64,000 nt of DNA from Auraticoccus cholistanensis (lineage in GTDB: Bacteria > Actinomycetota > Actinomycetes > Propionibacteriales > Propionibacteriaceae), in assembly GCF_009742705.1 (NCBI RefSeq), contig NZ_WPCU01000003.1:261262-325261 (forward strand), written 5' to 3'. The position numbers and the translations under genes were made by a program. The notes below the pieces were generated by a model. The model was not told the origin of the DNA. It was given only the letters and a program-made list of their open reading frames with translations, and ran no database searches. How positions within the stretch are numbered: position 1 is the stretch's first letter; each line of letters starts with the position of its first letter. This document shows positions 43,665-51,567 of the stretch, piece by piece.

Positions 43665-43751
43665 TCAGCGCTGCTGACGGCGGGAGGCGCCGGCCAGGAT
43701 GGCGGCGTCACACGGCTCGGTGCCGCGGATCACGTCCGGGGTGTCTGTCAT
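43665..43751 (-). CDS. 28-residue ORF, possible leader or peptide gene
   Basis: ATG 43751 opens a 28-codon ORF (MTDTPDVIRG..., one Cys at position 14, C-terminus RRQQR) with a strong GAGAGGAGG ribosome-binding site. It begins about 40-50 nt after a promoter-like sequence and precedes the 68-residue ORF by 89 nt. It shows no run of one amino acid as attenuator leaders do. Function unknown; it may be a peptide precursor, a leader or a small regulator. Confidence 0.5.
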   Translation of the reverse strand: MTDTPDVIRGTEPCDAAILAGASRRQQR

Positions 43752-43803
43752 CAACTGGGGGCCTCCTCTCGAGGTGCTCGTGCTGCGTGCGGCTACGACA
43801 GGG

Positions 43804-43833
43804 AACCTAGTGACGGGGCCGCGGGCGGGGCAA
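43804..43833 (-). promoter_or_regulatory. candidate promoter of the small-ORF unit
   Basis: On the minus strand TTGCCC (43833-43828) and TAGGTT (43809-43804) are 18 nt apart, giving a start site about 45 nt before the 28-residue ORF. A GCCGCGGG/CCCGCGGC inverted repeat (43818-43825 and 43843-43850) brackets the -35. Confidence 0.5.
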
Positions 43834-43915
43834 CGGGTTTTTCCCGCGGCGCCACGGCGACGGACCGGGCCGCGGCGACGGAGGCGGTCGGCTGGTCCGG
43901 AGCAGGAGGGAGGCA

Positions 43916-43939
43916 CCGCGCGTCCCGGTGGACGCGCGG
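43916..43939 (-). terminator. terminator of the KDG kinase-aldolase operon
   Basis: CCGCGCGTCC (43916-43925) and GGACGCGCGG (43930-43939) form a perfect 10-bp stem with loop CGGT, 21 nt after the stop of the 60-residue ORF. Confidence 0.75.
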
Positions 43940-43959
43940 CTGCCGTCGACCTCGCGGGC

Positions 43960-44142
43960 TCAGTCCTCGGTGTTGGCCCGGAAGGCGGCCGTGGTCTTGT
44001 CGGGGACGGCGTCCGCGCCGCCCAGGTTGGACTCGTGGGTGCTCAGGCTGTTGGGGCCGTCGGAGATCTGGCCCTGACCGTCCTCGTCGCGGGTGCGGTC
44101 GTCGTCGTCGCTGTCCTTGGGCTTCTGCGTCTGCGGGCTCAT
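43960..44142 (-). CDS. 60-residue acidic hypothetical protein
   Basis: A 60-residue hydrophilic protein (MSPQTQKPKDSDDDDRTRDE...) with no hydrophobic core, probably disordered. Its ATG overlaps the KDPG aldolase stop by 4 nt (ATGA) and a terminator follows directly, so it is the last gene of the kdgK-aldolase unit and likely translated by coupling. I know no function; its relation to sugar-acid metabolism may be accidental. Confidence 0.6.
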   Translation of the reverse strand: MSPQTQKPKDSDDDDRTRDEDGQGQISDGPNSLSTHESNLGGADAVPDKTTAAFRANTED

Positions 44143-44765
44143 GCGCCCAATGTACGGCGGCGCCCCACGAGCTCGGCGAGCAGGCGGAGCTGGCGCTCGT
44201 CGGCCAGCGCCGAGCCGACCGCGACCACCTCGGCGCCGCCGTCGAGGAACCGCTCGGCGTTGTCGGCGTCCATGCCGCCGGTGGCCACGAACCGCGCGCC
44301 GGGGAAGGGGCCGTGCATGGCCGAGAACCAGCCCGCTCCCAGCTGGGCGGCGGGGAAGGCCTTGAGCCAGCGCAGCCCCGAGGACATCGCCTGCTGCACC
44401 TCGGTGGCGGTGGCCACCCCGGGCAGGTGCGGGACGCCGAGGCGGCGGCTGGCCTCCACCACGTCGGCGTCCAGGCCCGGGGCGACGGTGAACGCGGCGC
44501 CGGCCGCGACGCCCTGCTCCAGCAGGCCGGTGCTGACGACCGTGCCGGCCCCCACCAGCCGACCGGCCTCGCGGCCGGCGGCCACCGCGGCGCGCAGCGA
44601 GGCGAGGTCGTGCTCACCCTGCACGGGCACCTCGAGGCAGGTGACGCCGAGGGACCAGGCGGTCCGCGCCAGCTCGACGGTGCGCTCGGGGCCGAAGCCG
44701 CGCAGGATCGCCATCACCGGCATCGACGACAGCTGCTGGTCGAACCAGCGGTTCAGCTCCTCCAT
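44139..44765 (-). CDS. eda: KDPG aldolase (2-keto-3-deoxy-6-phosphogluconate aldolase)
   Basis: A 208-residue class I aldolase of the KDPG/KHG family, which splits KDPG to pyruvate and glyceraldehyde 3-phosphate. The family motifs are VMAILRGF, LEVPVQGEH, VGAGTVVS, APGLDADVV, the Schiff-base lysine in LKAFPAAQLG and FVATGGMDADNA. ATG 44765 follows GGAGGA. It is downstream of a KDG kinase, so the pair would degrade 2-keto-3-deoxygluconate from uronates or related acids. The related galactonate aldolase (DgoA) is a less likely alternative. Confidence 0.9.
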   Translation of the reverse strand: MEELNRWFDQQLSSMPVMAILRGFGPERTVELARTAWSLGVTCLEVPVQGEHDLASLRAAVAAGREAGRLVGAGTVVSTGLLEQGVAAGAAFTVAPGLDADVVEASRRLGVPHLPGVATATEVQQAMSSGLRWLKAFPAAQLGAGWFSAMHGPFPGARFVATGGMDADNAERFLDGGAEVVAVGSALADERQLRLLAELVGRRRTLGA

Positions 44766-44797
44766 CGCGGGTCCTCCGGGGTCGGGTCCGTGGCCGG

Positions 44798-45694
44798 TCA
44801 CGTGCCGGCCGGGGCGGGGGCGAAGTCGCTGGTGCTGGACAGCGCGCGGGCGGCCAGCCGGTGCCCGCGGCGCAGCCGCTCGGCGGGGTCGGCGCCGTCG
44901 AGCAGGCCGTCGAGGTAGCCGGCGGCGAAGGCGTCCCCGGCGCCCACCGGTTCGACCACCTCGACCGTCGGGGCCTCCAGGAAGGTGGCGGTGTCCCCGG
45001 CGAACTCGGTGGCGCCCACGGGGCCGTCCTTGACCACCACGGTGACCGGGTCGGGGAGCAGGGAGCGGACGTCCTCGGCGGTGGCCGCACCCCACAGCGT
45101 CTCGGCCTCGTCGCGGCCCACCAGCACCAGGTCGCAGCGGCGGGCCAGCTCCAGCAGCACCGGTCCGGCCTGCTCGACCGGCCACAGCCCGGGTCGGTAG
45201 TTCACGTCGAAGGACACCAGGGTGGAGGTGCCCGCCAGCCGCGCCACCAGGGCCTCGACGAGGTCGGCGCAGCTGGCCGACAGCGCCGGGGTGATGCCGG
45301 ACAGGTGCACCACGTCGGCCTCCTCCAGCGGCAGGGCGGCCAGGTCGTCCGGGCCCATCCGGGAGGCGGCCGAGCCCGCCCGGTAGTAGTGCACCGCCGT
45401 CGCGCCGGGAGCCGGGTCCTTCAGGTACAGCCCGGTGGGGGCGCCTGGGTCGGTGCGGACCCAGCCGGTGTCGACGCCGCCGGCGTCCAGCGTGCTGAGG
45501 ATGCGCCGGCCGAGCGGGTCGTCGCCGAGCCGGCTGACCCAGCGGGCGTGCCGGCCGAGCTCGGCCAGGTAGAGCGCGACCGTCGACTCCGCGCCGCCCA
45601 TGTCGAGGCGGCAGAGGTCGGCCTGCTCCAGCGGCACCGGCTCGACCGGGGTGACGAGCGCCATCGTCTCGCCGATGCACACCACCTGCTTCAC
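44798..45694 (-). CDS. kdgK: 2-keto-3-deoxygluconate kinase (PfkB family)
   Basis: A 298-residue ribokinase-fold enzyme. MGGAESTVALYLAELG is the substrate lid region, FDVNYRPGLW a typical KdgK segment, and VEPVGAGDAFAAGYL contains the anion hole and catalytic aspartate. GTG 45694 follows GGGAGG. Together with the aldolase 32 nt downstream it converts KDG via KDPG to central metabolites. No uptake or dehydratase gene for the sugar acid is next to it. Other PfkB sugar kinases cannot be fully excluded, but the aldolase partner argues for KDG. Confidence 0.88.
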   Translation of the reverse strand: MKQVVCIGETMALVTPVEPVPLEQADLCRLDMGGAESTVALYLAELGRHARWVSRLGDDPLGRRILSTLDAGGVDTGWVRTDPGAPTGLYLKDPAPGATAVHYYRAGSAASRMGPDDLAALPLEEADVVHLSGITPALSASCADLVEALVARLAGTSTLVSFDVNYRPGLWPVEQAGPVLLELARRCDLVLVGRDEAETLWGAATAEDVRSLLPDPVTVVVKDGPVGATEFAGDTATFLEAPTVEVVEPVGAGDAFAAGYLDGLLDGADPAERLRRGHRLAARALSSTSDFAPAPAGT

Positions 45695-45822
45695 GGTCGG
45701 CCTCCCGGGGCGGGGCGGCGGGCGGGGACGGCGACGTCGGGCATGGCGGCGAATCTAGCAACGCCGCGGTCCCCGGTCAGCCGGCCGGTGGAGCGGCCTG
45801 CCGCCACCGCCCTGAGCGGCCC

Positions 45823-46563
45823 TCAGCCGCCGAAGTGGGCGGCCACCCGCTGCACCACCTCGCGCTTCGCCGGGGGCAGCGCAGCCACGTGGTCCTCGAT
45901 CAGCAGCCGCGCCAGCGGGTCGGCCCCCTGCTGCTCGCCCGCGCCGACGTCCTGCAGGTGGGTGGCGAAGAGGTCGACGAACTCGGCGACCACGGCGTCG
46001 ACCTCGGCGCGGTCGGCCTCCTCCAGCTGCTCGAAGCGCTGCCACGCCCGCAGCAGGCGTTCCGAGAGCGCGGGGTCGTCGAAGCCGGCGTAGAAGTCCG
46101 CCACGGTCCAGGTGCTGGTGCCGCGTCCGCCGACCGCCTCCGCGAGCAGCACCGCGTCCCGTTCGGCGGCGATCGCGGACTCGGGCACGCCGGCGCTCCG
46201 GAGCCGCTCCGCCAGCGGGTGCAGGTGCGCCGGGATGCGCGGGTCGGTGCCGCGCAGCCGTGCGATCACGGCCCGGTGGCCGGCGATGCGCTCGGCCTGG
46301 GCGGCCAGCTGCGCGTCCAGGTCGTCGAGCGTGCGGGCGAGCTCGGAGCGGGGCGCATCCAGCAGCCGGTCGACCTCGGTCAGCGGGATGCCGATCTCGG
46401 TGAGCCCGCGGATCCGCAGCAGCCGGATCAGGTGGGCCGAGGTGTAGCGGCGGTAGCCGGAGGCGTCGCGGCCGGGTTCGGGCAGCAGACCACGCTGGTG
46501 GTAGTAGCGCACGGTCCGCACCGTCACCCCCGCGAGCTCGGCGAGCTGGCCGACGGTCAGCAC
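45823..46563 (-). CDS. MerR-family transcriptional regulator
   Basis: A 246-residue regulator. The N-terminal MerR helix-turn-helix and wing are VGQLAELAGVTVRTVRYYHQ and ASGYRRYTSAHLIRLLRIRG; a dimerisation coiled coil follows (about 75-105), then a C-terminal effector domain of about 130 residues without cysteine clusters, so not a metal sensor. GTG 46563 overlaps the MFS gene stop by 7 nt. It probably activates the shared promoter upstream of the MFS gene in response to a small hydrophobic ligand. Confidence 0.92.
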   Translation of the reverse strand: MLTVGQLAELAGVTVRTVRYYHQRGLLPEPGRDASGYRRYTSAHLIRLLRIRGLTEIGIPLTEVDRLLDAPRSELARTLDDLDAQLAAQAERIAGHRAVIARLRGTDPRIPAHLHPLAERLRSAGVPESAIAAERDAVLLAEAVGGRGTSTWTVADFYAGFDDPALSERLLRAWQRFEQLEEADRAEVDAVVAEFVDLFATHLQDVGAGEQQGADPLARLLIEDHVAALPPAKREVVQRVAAHFGG

Positions 46564-47789
46564 CGCTGCTCCGCGGGCGTCTCCTCGCACGTCGTCGCCG
46601 GCTCGTCCAGCGACCGCATCCCGGGCACGAGCGCACCGTACAGCGCGGTCGCCAGCCAGAGGGCCGTGGCGGCGTAGAAGGCCCACTCCAGGGAGCTGGC
46701 CGCGACGGCACCGGCCAGGCCGACGGCCAGCGGCGCCAGCAGCATGACGACCGCGTTCTGGACCCCGAAGACCCGGCCGCGGTGCGACTCCGGCACCCGC
46801 CCGGCCACGACGACCGGCACGACGGGGCTGAGCAGCCCCGAACCGAGCCCGCAGACGAACATGGCCAGCGCCACGACGAGCGGGTGGGCCAGGGAGGCGA
46901 GCAGCAGCATGCCGGTGGAGACGCACAGCAGGCACAGCAGGTAGGCGGTGCGGCGCCGCATCCGGCCCGCGGCCACGGCGTAGGTGCCGGCGCCGACCAG
47001 CGTGCCGAGCGCCAGCGCGCTCAGCGTCAGCCCGAGCGCCGCCGAGGACCCCGTGGTGGAGAACCAGGCGGGCAGCAGCAGGGCCTGCAGCGGTCCGAGC
47101 ACGGCCGCGGAGCCGATGCTCAGCACGGTGACGGCCCGCAGCAGCGGGTCGGCGGCGACGACCCGCAGCCCGCCCAGCAGCTGGCGGGCGGCCGGCTCGG
47201 CGAGGGCGTCGGCCGAGCGCCGGCCCACGGCCGCGGGGATGAGCAGCGTGCACAGCGCCGCGAGCGCGCTGGCCGCCGCCGTCACCACCAGCACCGCGGT
47301 GGGCTCGAAGGCGGTGAGGGCCAGACCGGCGAGGGCCGGGCCGGCCAGGAAGGTGACGCCGAACAACCCCTCCCGCACCCCGGAGAGGCGGTCGAGCGAC
47401 ATCCCACCCGCCCGGGCGACGTCGGGCAGCAGGGACTCGCGCGCGGTCATGCCCGGCACGTCGAAGAGGGCCCCCAGGGCCCCGAGCAGGACGAACCAGC
47501 CCAGGTCGAGCCCGGCCGTCGCGTCGACGAGCGGGATGGCCGCCACCGCCAGGGCGCTGCCCAGGTCGCTGATGATGCTGATCCGCCGCCGCCCGACGCG
47601 GTCGACGACCCAGCCGCCGACGAGCGCGGCGATCACGGCCGGCGCGGCGGTCGCGGCCGCGACCACACCGGCGGCCGCCGGGTCGCCGGTCCTGGCGAGC
47701 ACCAGCCACGGCAGCACGACGGCGATGAAGGAGTTCCCGAGCAGGCTGGCGGCGTCGGCCAGCAGGAAGAGGATGGTGCTGCGTCTCAC
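46557..47789 (-). CDS. MFS transporter, drug-efflux-like
   Basis: A 410-residue major facilitator protein with 12 helices. The loop 2-3 motif reads GGWVVDRVGRRRISIISD and the mid-protein loop GLLSPVVPVVVAGRVPESHRGRVFGV; the pattern is that of macrolide/DHA3-type efflux pumps. It is encoded with a MerR regulator, as many multidrug pumps are. GTG 47789 lies 6 nt after the proposed -10 CACGGT, so the message is probably leaderless. Confidence 0.9.
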   Translation of the reverse strand: MRRSTILFLLADAASLLGNSFIAVVLPWLVLARTGDPAAAGVVAAATAAPAVIAALVGGWVVDRVGRRRISIISDLGSALAVAAIPLVDATAGLDLGWFVLLGALGALFDVPGMTARESLLPDVARAGGMSLDRLSGVREGLFGVTFLAGPALAGLALTAFEPTAVLVVTAAASALAALCTLLIPAAVGRRSADALAEPAARQLLGGLRVVAADPLLRAVTVLSIGSAAVLGPLQALLLPAWFSTTGSSAALGLTLSALALGTLVGAGTYAVAAGRMRRRTAYLLCLLCVSTGMLLLASLAHPLVVALAMFVCGLGSGLLSPVVPVVVAGRVPESHRGRVFGVQNAVVMLLAPLAVGLAGAVAASSLEWAFYAATALWLATALYGALVPGMRSLDEPATTCEETPAEQRC

Positions 47790-47795
47790 GGGTCC

Positions 47796-47827
47796 ACCGT
47801 GCAGGGGTGACGCAGCGTCAGGGTCAA
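47796..47827 (-). promoter_or_regulatory. MerR-type promoter with elongated spacer
   Basis: On the minus strand a TTGACC -35 (47827-47822) and a CACGGT -10 (47801-47796) are separated by 20 nt instead of 17. The perfect dyad TGACGC-T-GCGTCA (47820-47808) fills the spacer. An over-long spacer holding the operator is the hallmark of promoters activated by MerR proteins through DNA untwisting, and a merR gene is in the transcript. Confidence 0.75.
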
Positions 47828-47850
47828 GCCGGCGGGTCCGGCACCAGACG

Positions 47851-47890
47851 CGGACGCCGCCCGTGCTCGGGGAGAGCAGGGCGGCGTCCG
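47851..47890 (-). terminator. hairpin terminator of tRNA-Ser(GGA)
   Basis: CGGACGCCGCCC (47851-47862) pairs with GGGCGGCGTCCG (47879-47890), and TGCTC (47864-47868) with GAGCA (47874-47878). It lies 14 nt beyond the 3' end of the tRNA on the minus strand. Confidence 0.8.
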
Positions 47891-47904
47891 GTCAGCAGGT
47901 CTGG

Positions 47905-47989
47905 CGGAGGATGGGGGATTCGAACCCCCGAGGGCTTGCACCCAACCCGCTTTCCAAGCGAGCGCCATAGGCCACTAGGCGAATCCTCC
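47905..47989 (-). tRNA. tRNA-Ser (anticodon GGA)
   Basis: An 85-nt class II tRNA. Acceptor arms GGAGGAT and ATCCTCC pair at the ends, the anticodon loop is TTGGAAA with GGA, a long variable arm follows, and the T-arm is GGGGGTTCGAATCCCCC. CCA is not encoded. A TATCCT -10 (48002-47997 on the minus strand) lies 7 nt upstream. It reads UCC and UCU. Confidence 0.96.
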
Positions 47990-48094
47990 GCCGGTGAGGA
48001 TACGCGATCGCCGCGGGCGCGGCCAATCCGCGACGAGGCCGGTCCGCGACGGTGCGGGTTGGGGGTCGGGCGCCGGGTCGGTATGCTGGCTGAC

Positions 48095-48182
48095 GGTCCC
48101 CCGCGCGGCGGTACCTCGCCCAACCCCCCCAGGGCCGGAAGGCAGCAAGGGTCAGTGAGCTCTGTCGGGTGCGCGGGGGGCC
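48095..48182 (+). ncRNA. ffs: signal recognition particle RNA, small bacterial type
   Basis: The ends GGTCCCCCGCGC (48095-48106) and GCGCGGGGGGCC (48171-48182) form the closing helix. The conserved Ffh-binding domain with the GGAA tetraloop and asymmetric loop is GGGCCGGAAGGCAGCAAGGG (48132-48151). A TATGCT -10 at 48082-48087 places the start near 48094. Position before dnaX-ybaB-recR is the usual actinobacterial order. Confidence 0.95.
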
Positions 48183-48217
48183 CCTTCATGTCCGGGCCCG
48201 TGCCGCCTCCGGCGCGG

Positions 48218-48640
48218 TCAGAGCCGCCGCAGCGTCTCCGGGTCCGGCTCGCCGCCGAAGTAGCGCTCCAGCACCTCGACGAACACGGGCTCGTCCGGGT
48301 CGGCGGCGGCGAACAGGGTCATCGAGGAGCGCAGCTTCACCGCGTCCACCGGCCCCATCAGCGTCTCGGCGTCATCCGCCGGGCCGGAGGCGACGACCCG
48401 GCTGTCCTCCCGCAGCCGCGGGCCCAGCACCGGGTGGGCGAGGTAGGCCCGCGCCTCCTCCAGCGAGGCGAGCGCGAAGAACCGGGCGGTGCTGCTGCGG
48501 CCCAGACCGGCGAGCTGGGGGAAGACGAACCACATCCAGTGGCTCTGCTTGCGGCCGCGGCGCAGCTCCTCACGGGCGCGGGCGTGCGTGCCGCCCTCGT
48601 CCTGGGCCCGGACGAAGCGCTCCAGGTCGTGCTCGCTCAC
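48218..48640 (-). CDS. DUF1810 family protein
   Basis: A 140-residue soluble helical protein with the DUF1810 hallmarks LERFVRAQ, GRKQSHWMWFVFPQLAGLG, LASLEEARAYLAHPVLGPRL and DAVKLRSSMTLF. The family is related to calpastatin-annotated bacterial proteins and has no settled function. GTG 48640 follows AGGAGGA. It lies alone on the minus strand between ffs and dnaX. Confidence 0.93.
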   Translation of the reverse strand: MSEHDLERFVRAQDEGGTHARAREELRRGRKQSHWMWFVFPQLAGLGRSSTARFFALASLEEARAYLAHPVLGPRLREDSRVVASGPADDAETLMGPVDAVKLRSSMTLFAAADPDEPVFVEVLERYFGGEPDPETLRRL

Positions 48641-48714
48641 GGTTCCTCCTGCTGGTCGGGGCGGCGGTGACGACGGGCATGCGGCTGTCGGAGGGGGCGT
48701 CTAGGGTGACCGGT

Positions 48715-51132
48715 GTGGACGACACCCTGACTGACCCGGTGGCGGGGTCCGTTCTGCCCGAGGTGCCGACGCCGCCGCTCGCGCTGTACCGACGCTACCG
48801 CCCCGACACCTTCGCCCAGGTGATCGGCCAGGAGCACGTCACCGAGCCGCTGCAGCGCGCGCTGGTCAACAACCGGGTCAACCACGCCTACCTGTTCTCC
48901 GGCCCCCGCGGCTGCGGCAAGACGACCTCGGCGCGCATCCTGGCCCGGGCCCTCAACTGCGAGCAGGGCCCGACCCCGACGCCCTGCGGCACCTGCCAGT
49001 CCTGCCGCGACCTCGCCCGCGGCGGGCCCGGCAGCATCGACGTGATCGAGATCGACGCCGCCAGCCACGGCGGTGTCGACGACGCCCGAGACCTCCGCGA
49101 GCGGGCCTTCTACGCCCCGGTGCACAGCCGCTACAAGGTCTACATCATCGACGAGGCGCACATGGTGACCACGGCGGGCTTCAACGCCCTGCTGAAGCTG
49201 GTCGAGGAGCCGCCGCCGCACGTCAAGTTCGTCTTCGCCACCACCGAGCCCGACAAGGTCATCGGCACCATCCGCAGCCGGACCCACCACTACCCGTTCC
49301 GGCTCGTGCCGCCGAAGGTGCTGGGCGCCTACCTGGCCGAGCTCTGCGAGGCCGAGGGCATCGCGGTCGAGCCGGCCGTGCTGCCGCTGGTGGTGCGCGC
49401 CGGCGGCGGATCGGTGCGCGACTCCCTCTCCGTGCTGGACCAGCTGCTCGGCGGCGCCTCCAGCGAGGGGGTGTCGTACCGGCAGGCCGCGGCGCTGCTG
49501 GGCTACACCCCCGACTCGCTGCTCGACGAGATGGTCGACGCCTTCGCCGCTGGTGACGGGGCCAGCGTGTTCGCCGCCGTCGACAAGGTGATCGAGGTCG
49601 GGCAGGACCCCCGCCGCTTCGCCGAGGACCTGCTGCGCCGCCTCCGCGACCTGGTCGTCGTCAACGCGGTGCCCGACGCCGTCAGCTCCGGGCTGGTGGA
49701 GGCCTCGGACGACCAGGCCGAGCGGCTGCGCAACCAGGCGGCCGGGCTGGGCGCCGGCGAGCTGGCCCGCGCGGCCGAGGTGATCGCCAGCGGGCTGACC
49801 GAGATGCGGGGCACCACCGCGCCCCGGCTGTACCTGGAGCTGATGTGCGCGCGGGTGCTGCTCCCCGGCGCGGACGTCGACTCCCGCGGCGTGCACGCCC
49901 GGCTGGACCGGCTGGAGCGCCGGCTCGGGATGGACCCGGCCGCCCAGCAGGGCCACACCGGTCCCGCGCAGGCCCGACCCGACCTCGTGACCCCGCCGGA
50001 GCAGGAGCGGCCGGCGCGCCCGGCCCGGCCTGAGCCCGCGGCTTCGGCTGCCCCGCCGGCCCGCCGGCCCGACCCCCAGCCCGCGCCGGTCGAGCCGCAG
50101 GCCGCGCCCCAGCGGGCCGCGGAGCCGGTGCCGGCCGCTCCTGCCGCCGAGCCGGTGCCAGCGCCGCAGGCCGCGGAGCCGGCGCCACCGCCCGAGCAGC
50201 CCGCCCAGCCGACGGCCTCCGGGCCGGCGCCGACCCAGCCCGCCCCGGCCGGCGCCCGGCCGGGCCGCCCGGGTGCGGCTCCGGCCGCCCGTCCGTCGGC
50301 CCCGAGCGGTGCCGGCTCCGGTGGCGGTGGTGGGTCCCGCGGTCTCGACGTGGCCGACCTGCGCCGGCTCTGGCCGGAGGTGCTCGAGGAGGTCAAGCGG
50401 CAGCGTCGCTTCACCTGGATCCTGCTGAGCCAGAACTCCCACGTGATGGGCGTGGACGACGGCGTGCTGACCCTGGGGCTGACCAACGTCGGCGCCCGCG
50501 ACTCCTTCTCCCGCGGGGGCAGCGAGGACGTCCTGCGCGAGGCCCTGGTGCAGGTGCTGGGGGTCGACCTGCGGGTGCAGGCCATCGTCGACGACGGCAC
50601 CCCCGGCGCTGCCCCGACCGAGACGGTGGGTCGTGCCACCCGTCCGGGCGCCCGCCCGGGCTCGGCCGCCTCCCCGGCGGCCGCCTCACCCGTCTCGGCC
50701 GGCGTCCCGGCGGAACCGGCCGACGTGGCGGGGTGGGCTGCTGAGCCGCAGTCGCCGCCGCCGGCCGGTGGTGGGGACTGGGCGCCGCGCGACGCCGCCC
50801 CGGCCGCCGGTCCGAGGCCGGAGGCGGCCGTGCCCGCGGCGGGTCCCGGCGGGGCAGCGTCGCCCGGCGACGGTGCCTCCTCGGCGCTCTCGGCCGACGG
50901 TCCCGGCGGTCGGCCCGGCGGCGGTCCGACCGCGCCGCTGTCCGCGGCCAGGTCCGAGGCCCGGGCCAGCATCCGGCCCACCCGCTCGGGCAGCCGGGAG
51001 AGCGGCCCGGACCCCGACGAGGACGCCCGCCGCGACGACACCGACCTCGACGACCTCGTGGCCAGCCACGACGAGCTGCTCGCGCTGCACCTCGGGGCGG
51101 AGCTGATCGCGGAGGAGACCGAGGACCGCTGA
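48715..51132 (+). CDS. dnaX: DNA polymerase III subunits gamma and tau
   Basis: An 805-residue clamp-loader ATPase. Walker A is GPRGCGKTTSARI, the zinc cysteines are in CEQGPTPTPCGTCQSC, Walker B is YIIDEAHMVT and the sensor region is FATTEPDKVIGTIRSRTHHY. A Pro/Ala-rich linker (about 425-535) and a tau-type C-terminal part follow, including a DnaE-binding-like domain (VADLRRLWPEVLEEVKRQRR). A Pro/Gly-rich stretch precedes the acidic C-terminus. GTG 48715 is preferred over GTG 48706 because the latter lies inside a TAGGGT -10 (48702-48707) that places the leaderless start at 48715. No frameshift site was sought. Confidence 0.96.
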   Translation: MDDTLTDPVAGSVLPEVPTPPLALYRRYRPDTFAQVIGQEHVTEPLQRALVNNRVNHAYLFSGPRGCGKTTSARILARALNCEQGPTPTPCGTCQSCRDLARGGPGSIDVIEIDAASHGGVDDARDLRERAFYAPVHSRYKVYIIDEAHMVTTAGFNALLKLVEEPPPHVKFVFATTEPDKVIGTIRSRTHHYPFRLVPPKVLGAYLAELCEAEGIAVEPAVLPLVVRAGGGSVRDSLSVLDQLLGGASSEGVSYRQAAALLGYTPDSLLDEMVDAFAAGDGASVFAAVDKVIEVGQDPRRFAEDLLRRLRDLVVVNAVPDAVSSGLVEASDDQAERLRNQAAGLGAGELARAAEVIASGLTEMRGTTAPRLYLELMCARVLLPGADVDSRGVHARLDRLERRLGMDPAAQQGHTGPAQARPDLVTPPEQERPARPARPEPAASAAPPARRPDPQPAPVEPQAAPQRAAEPVPAAPAAEPVPAPQAAEPAPPPEQPAQPTASGPAPTQPAPAGARPGRPGAAPAARPSAPSGAGSGGGGGSRGLDVADLRRLWPEVLEEVKRQRRFTWILLSQNSHVMGVDDGVLTLGLTNVGARDSFSRGGSEDVLREALVQVLGVDLRVQAIVDDGTPGAAPTETVGRATRPGARPGSAASPAAASPVSAGVPAEPADVAGWAAEPQSPPPAGGGDWAPRDAAPAAGPRPEAAVPAAGPGGAASPGDGASSALSADGPGGRPGGGPTAPLSAARSEARASIRPTRSGSRESGPDPDEDARRDDTDLDDLVASHDELLALHLGAELIAEETEDR

Positions 51133-51254
51133 GCGCGGCTGCGGCGACCACGCCGGTCCTCGCATAGATTTGGGGTTGCACGGTGCGCCGTGCGGAGGCT
51201 GCAGGGCGCAGTCCACCGGGCCGAGGCCCGGGAGCGAGCAGGGAAGAGGACGCG

Positions 51255-51566
51255 ATGCTGCCCGAGGGAACGGACATGTCGGGGCTGCTGGCGCAGGCCC
51301 AGGCCATGCAGAGCCAGATGATGCAGGCGCAGGAGGAGCTGGCCCGGACGACGGTCGAGGGCACCGCCGGCGGCGGGCTGGTCACCGCGGTGATGAGCGG
51401 CACCGGTGAGCTCAACTCGCTGACCATCGCCCCCGAGGCCTGCGACCCGTCGGACACGGAGTCGCTGGCCGACCTCGTCGTCGCCGCCATCCGCGACGCC
51501 TCCAAGAAGGGTCAGGAGCTGGCTGCCGCCAAGATGGGTCCCCTGGCCGGAGGCCTGGGGTTCTGA
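51255..51566 (+). CDS. YbaB/EbfC nucleoid-associated protein
   Basis: A 103-residue dimeric DNA-binding protein: an N-terminal helix rich in Gln/Met ([20 protein letters not shown]), a beta hairpin ([20 protein letters not shown]) and a C-terminal helix. ATG 51255 has GAAGAGGA upstream; an in-frame ATG/GTG further upstream is not supported. The dnaX-ybaB-recR order is conserved across bacteria. Confidence 0.94.
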   Translation: MLPEGTDMSGLLAQAQAMQSQMMQAQEELARTTVEGTAGGGLVTAVMSGTGELNSLTIAPEACDPSDTESLADLVVAAIRDASKKGQELAAAKMGPLAGGLGF

Positions 51567-51567
51567 G

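Noticed and set aside
47905-48182. tRNA-Ser/SRP RNA region as an integration site of a mobile element
   Set aside because: No integrase, direct repeat of the tRNA end or change in gene content is seen; flanking genes are housekeeping.
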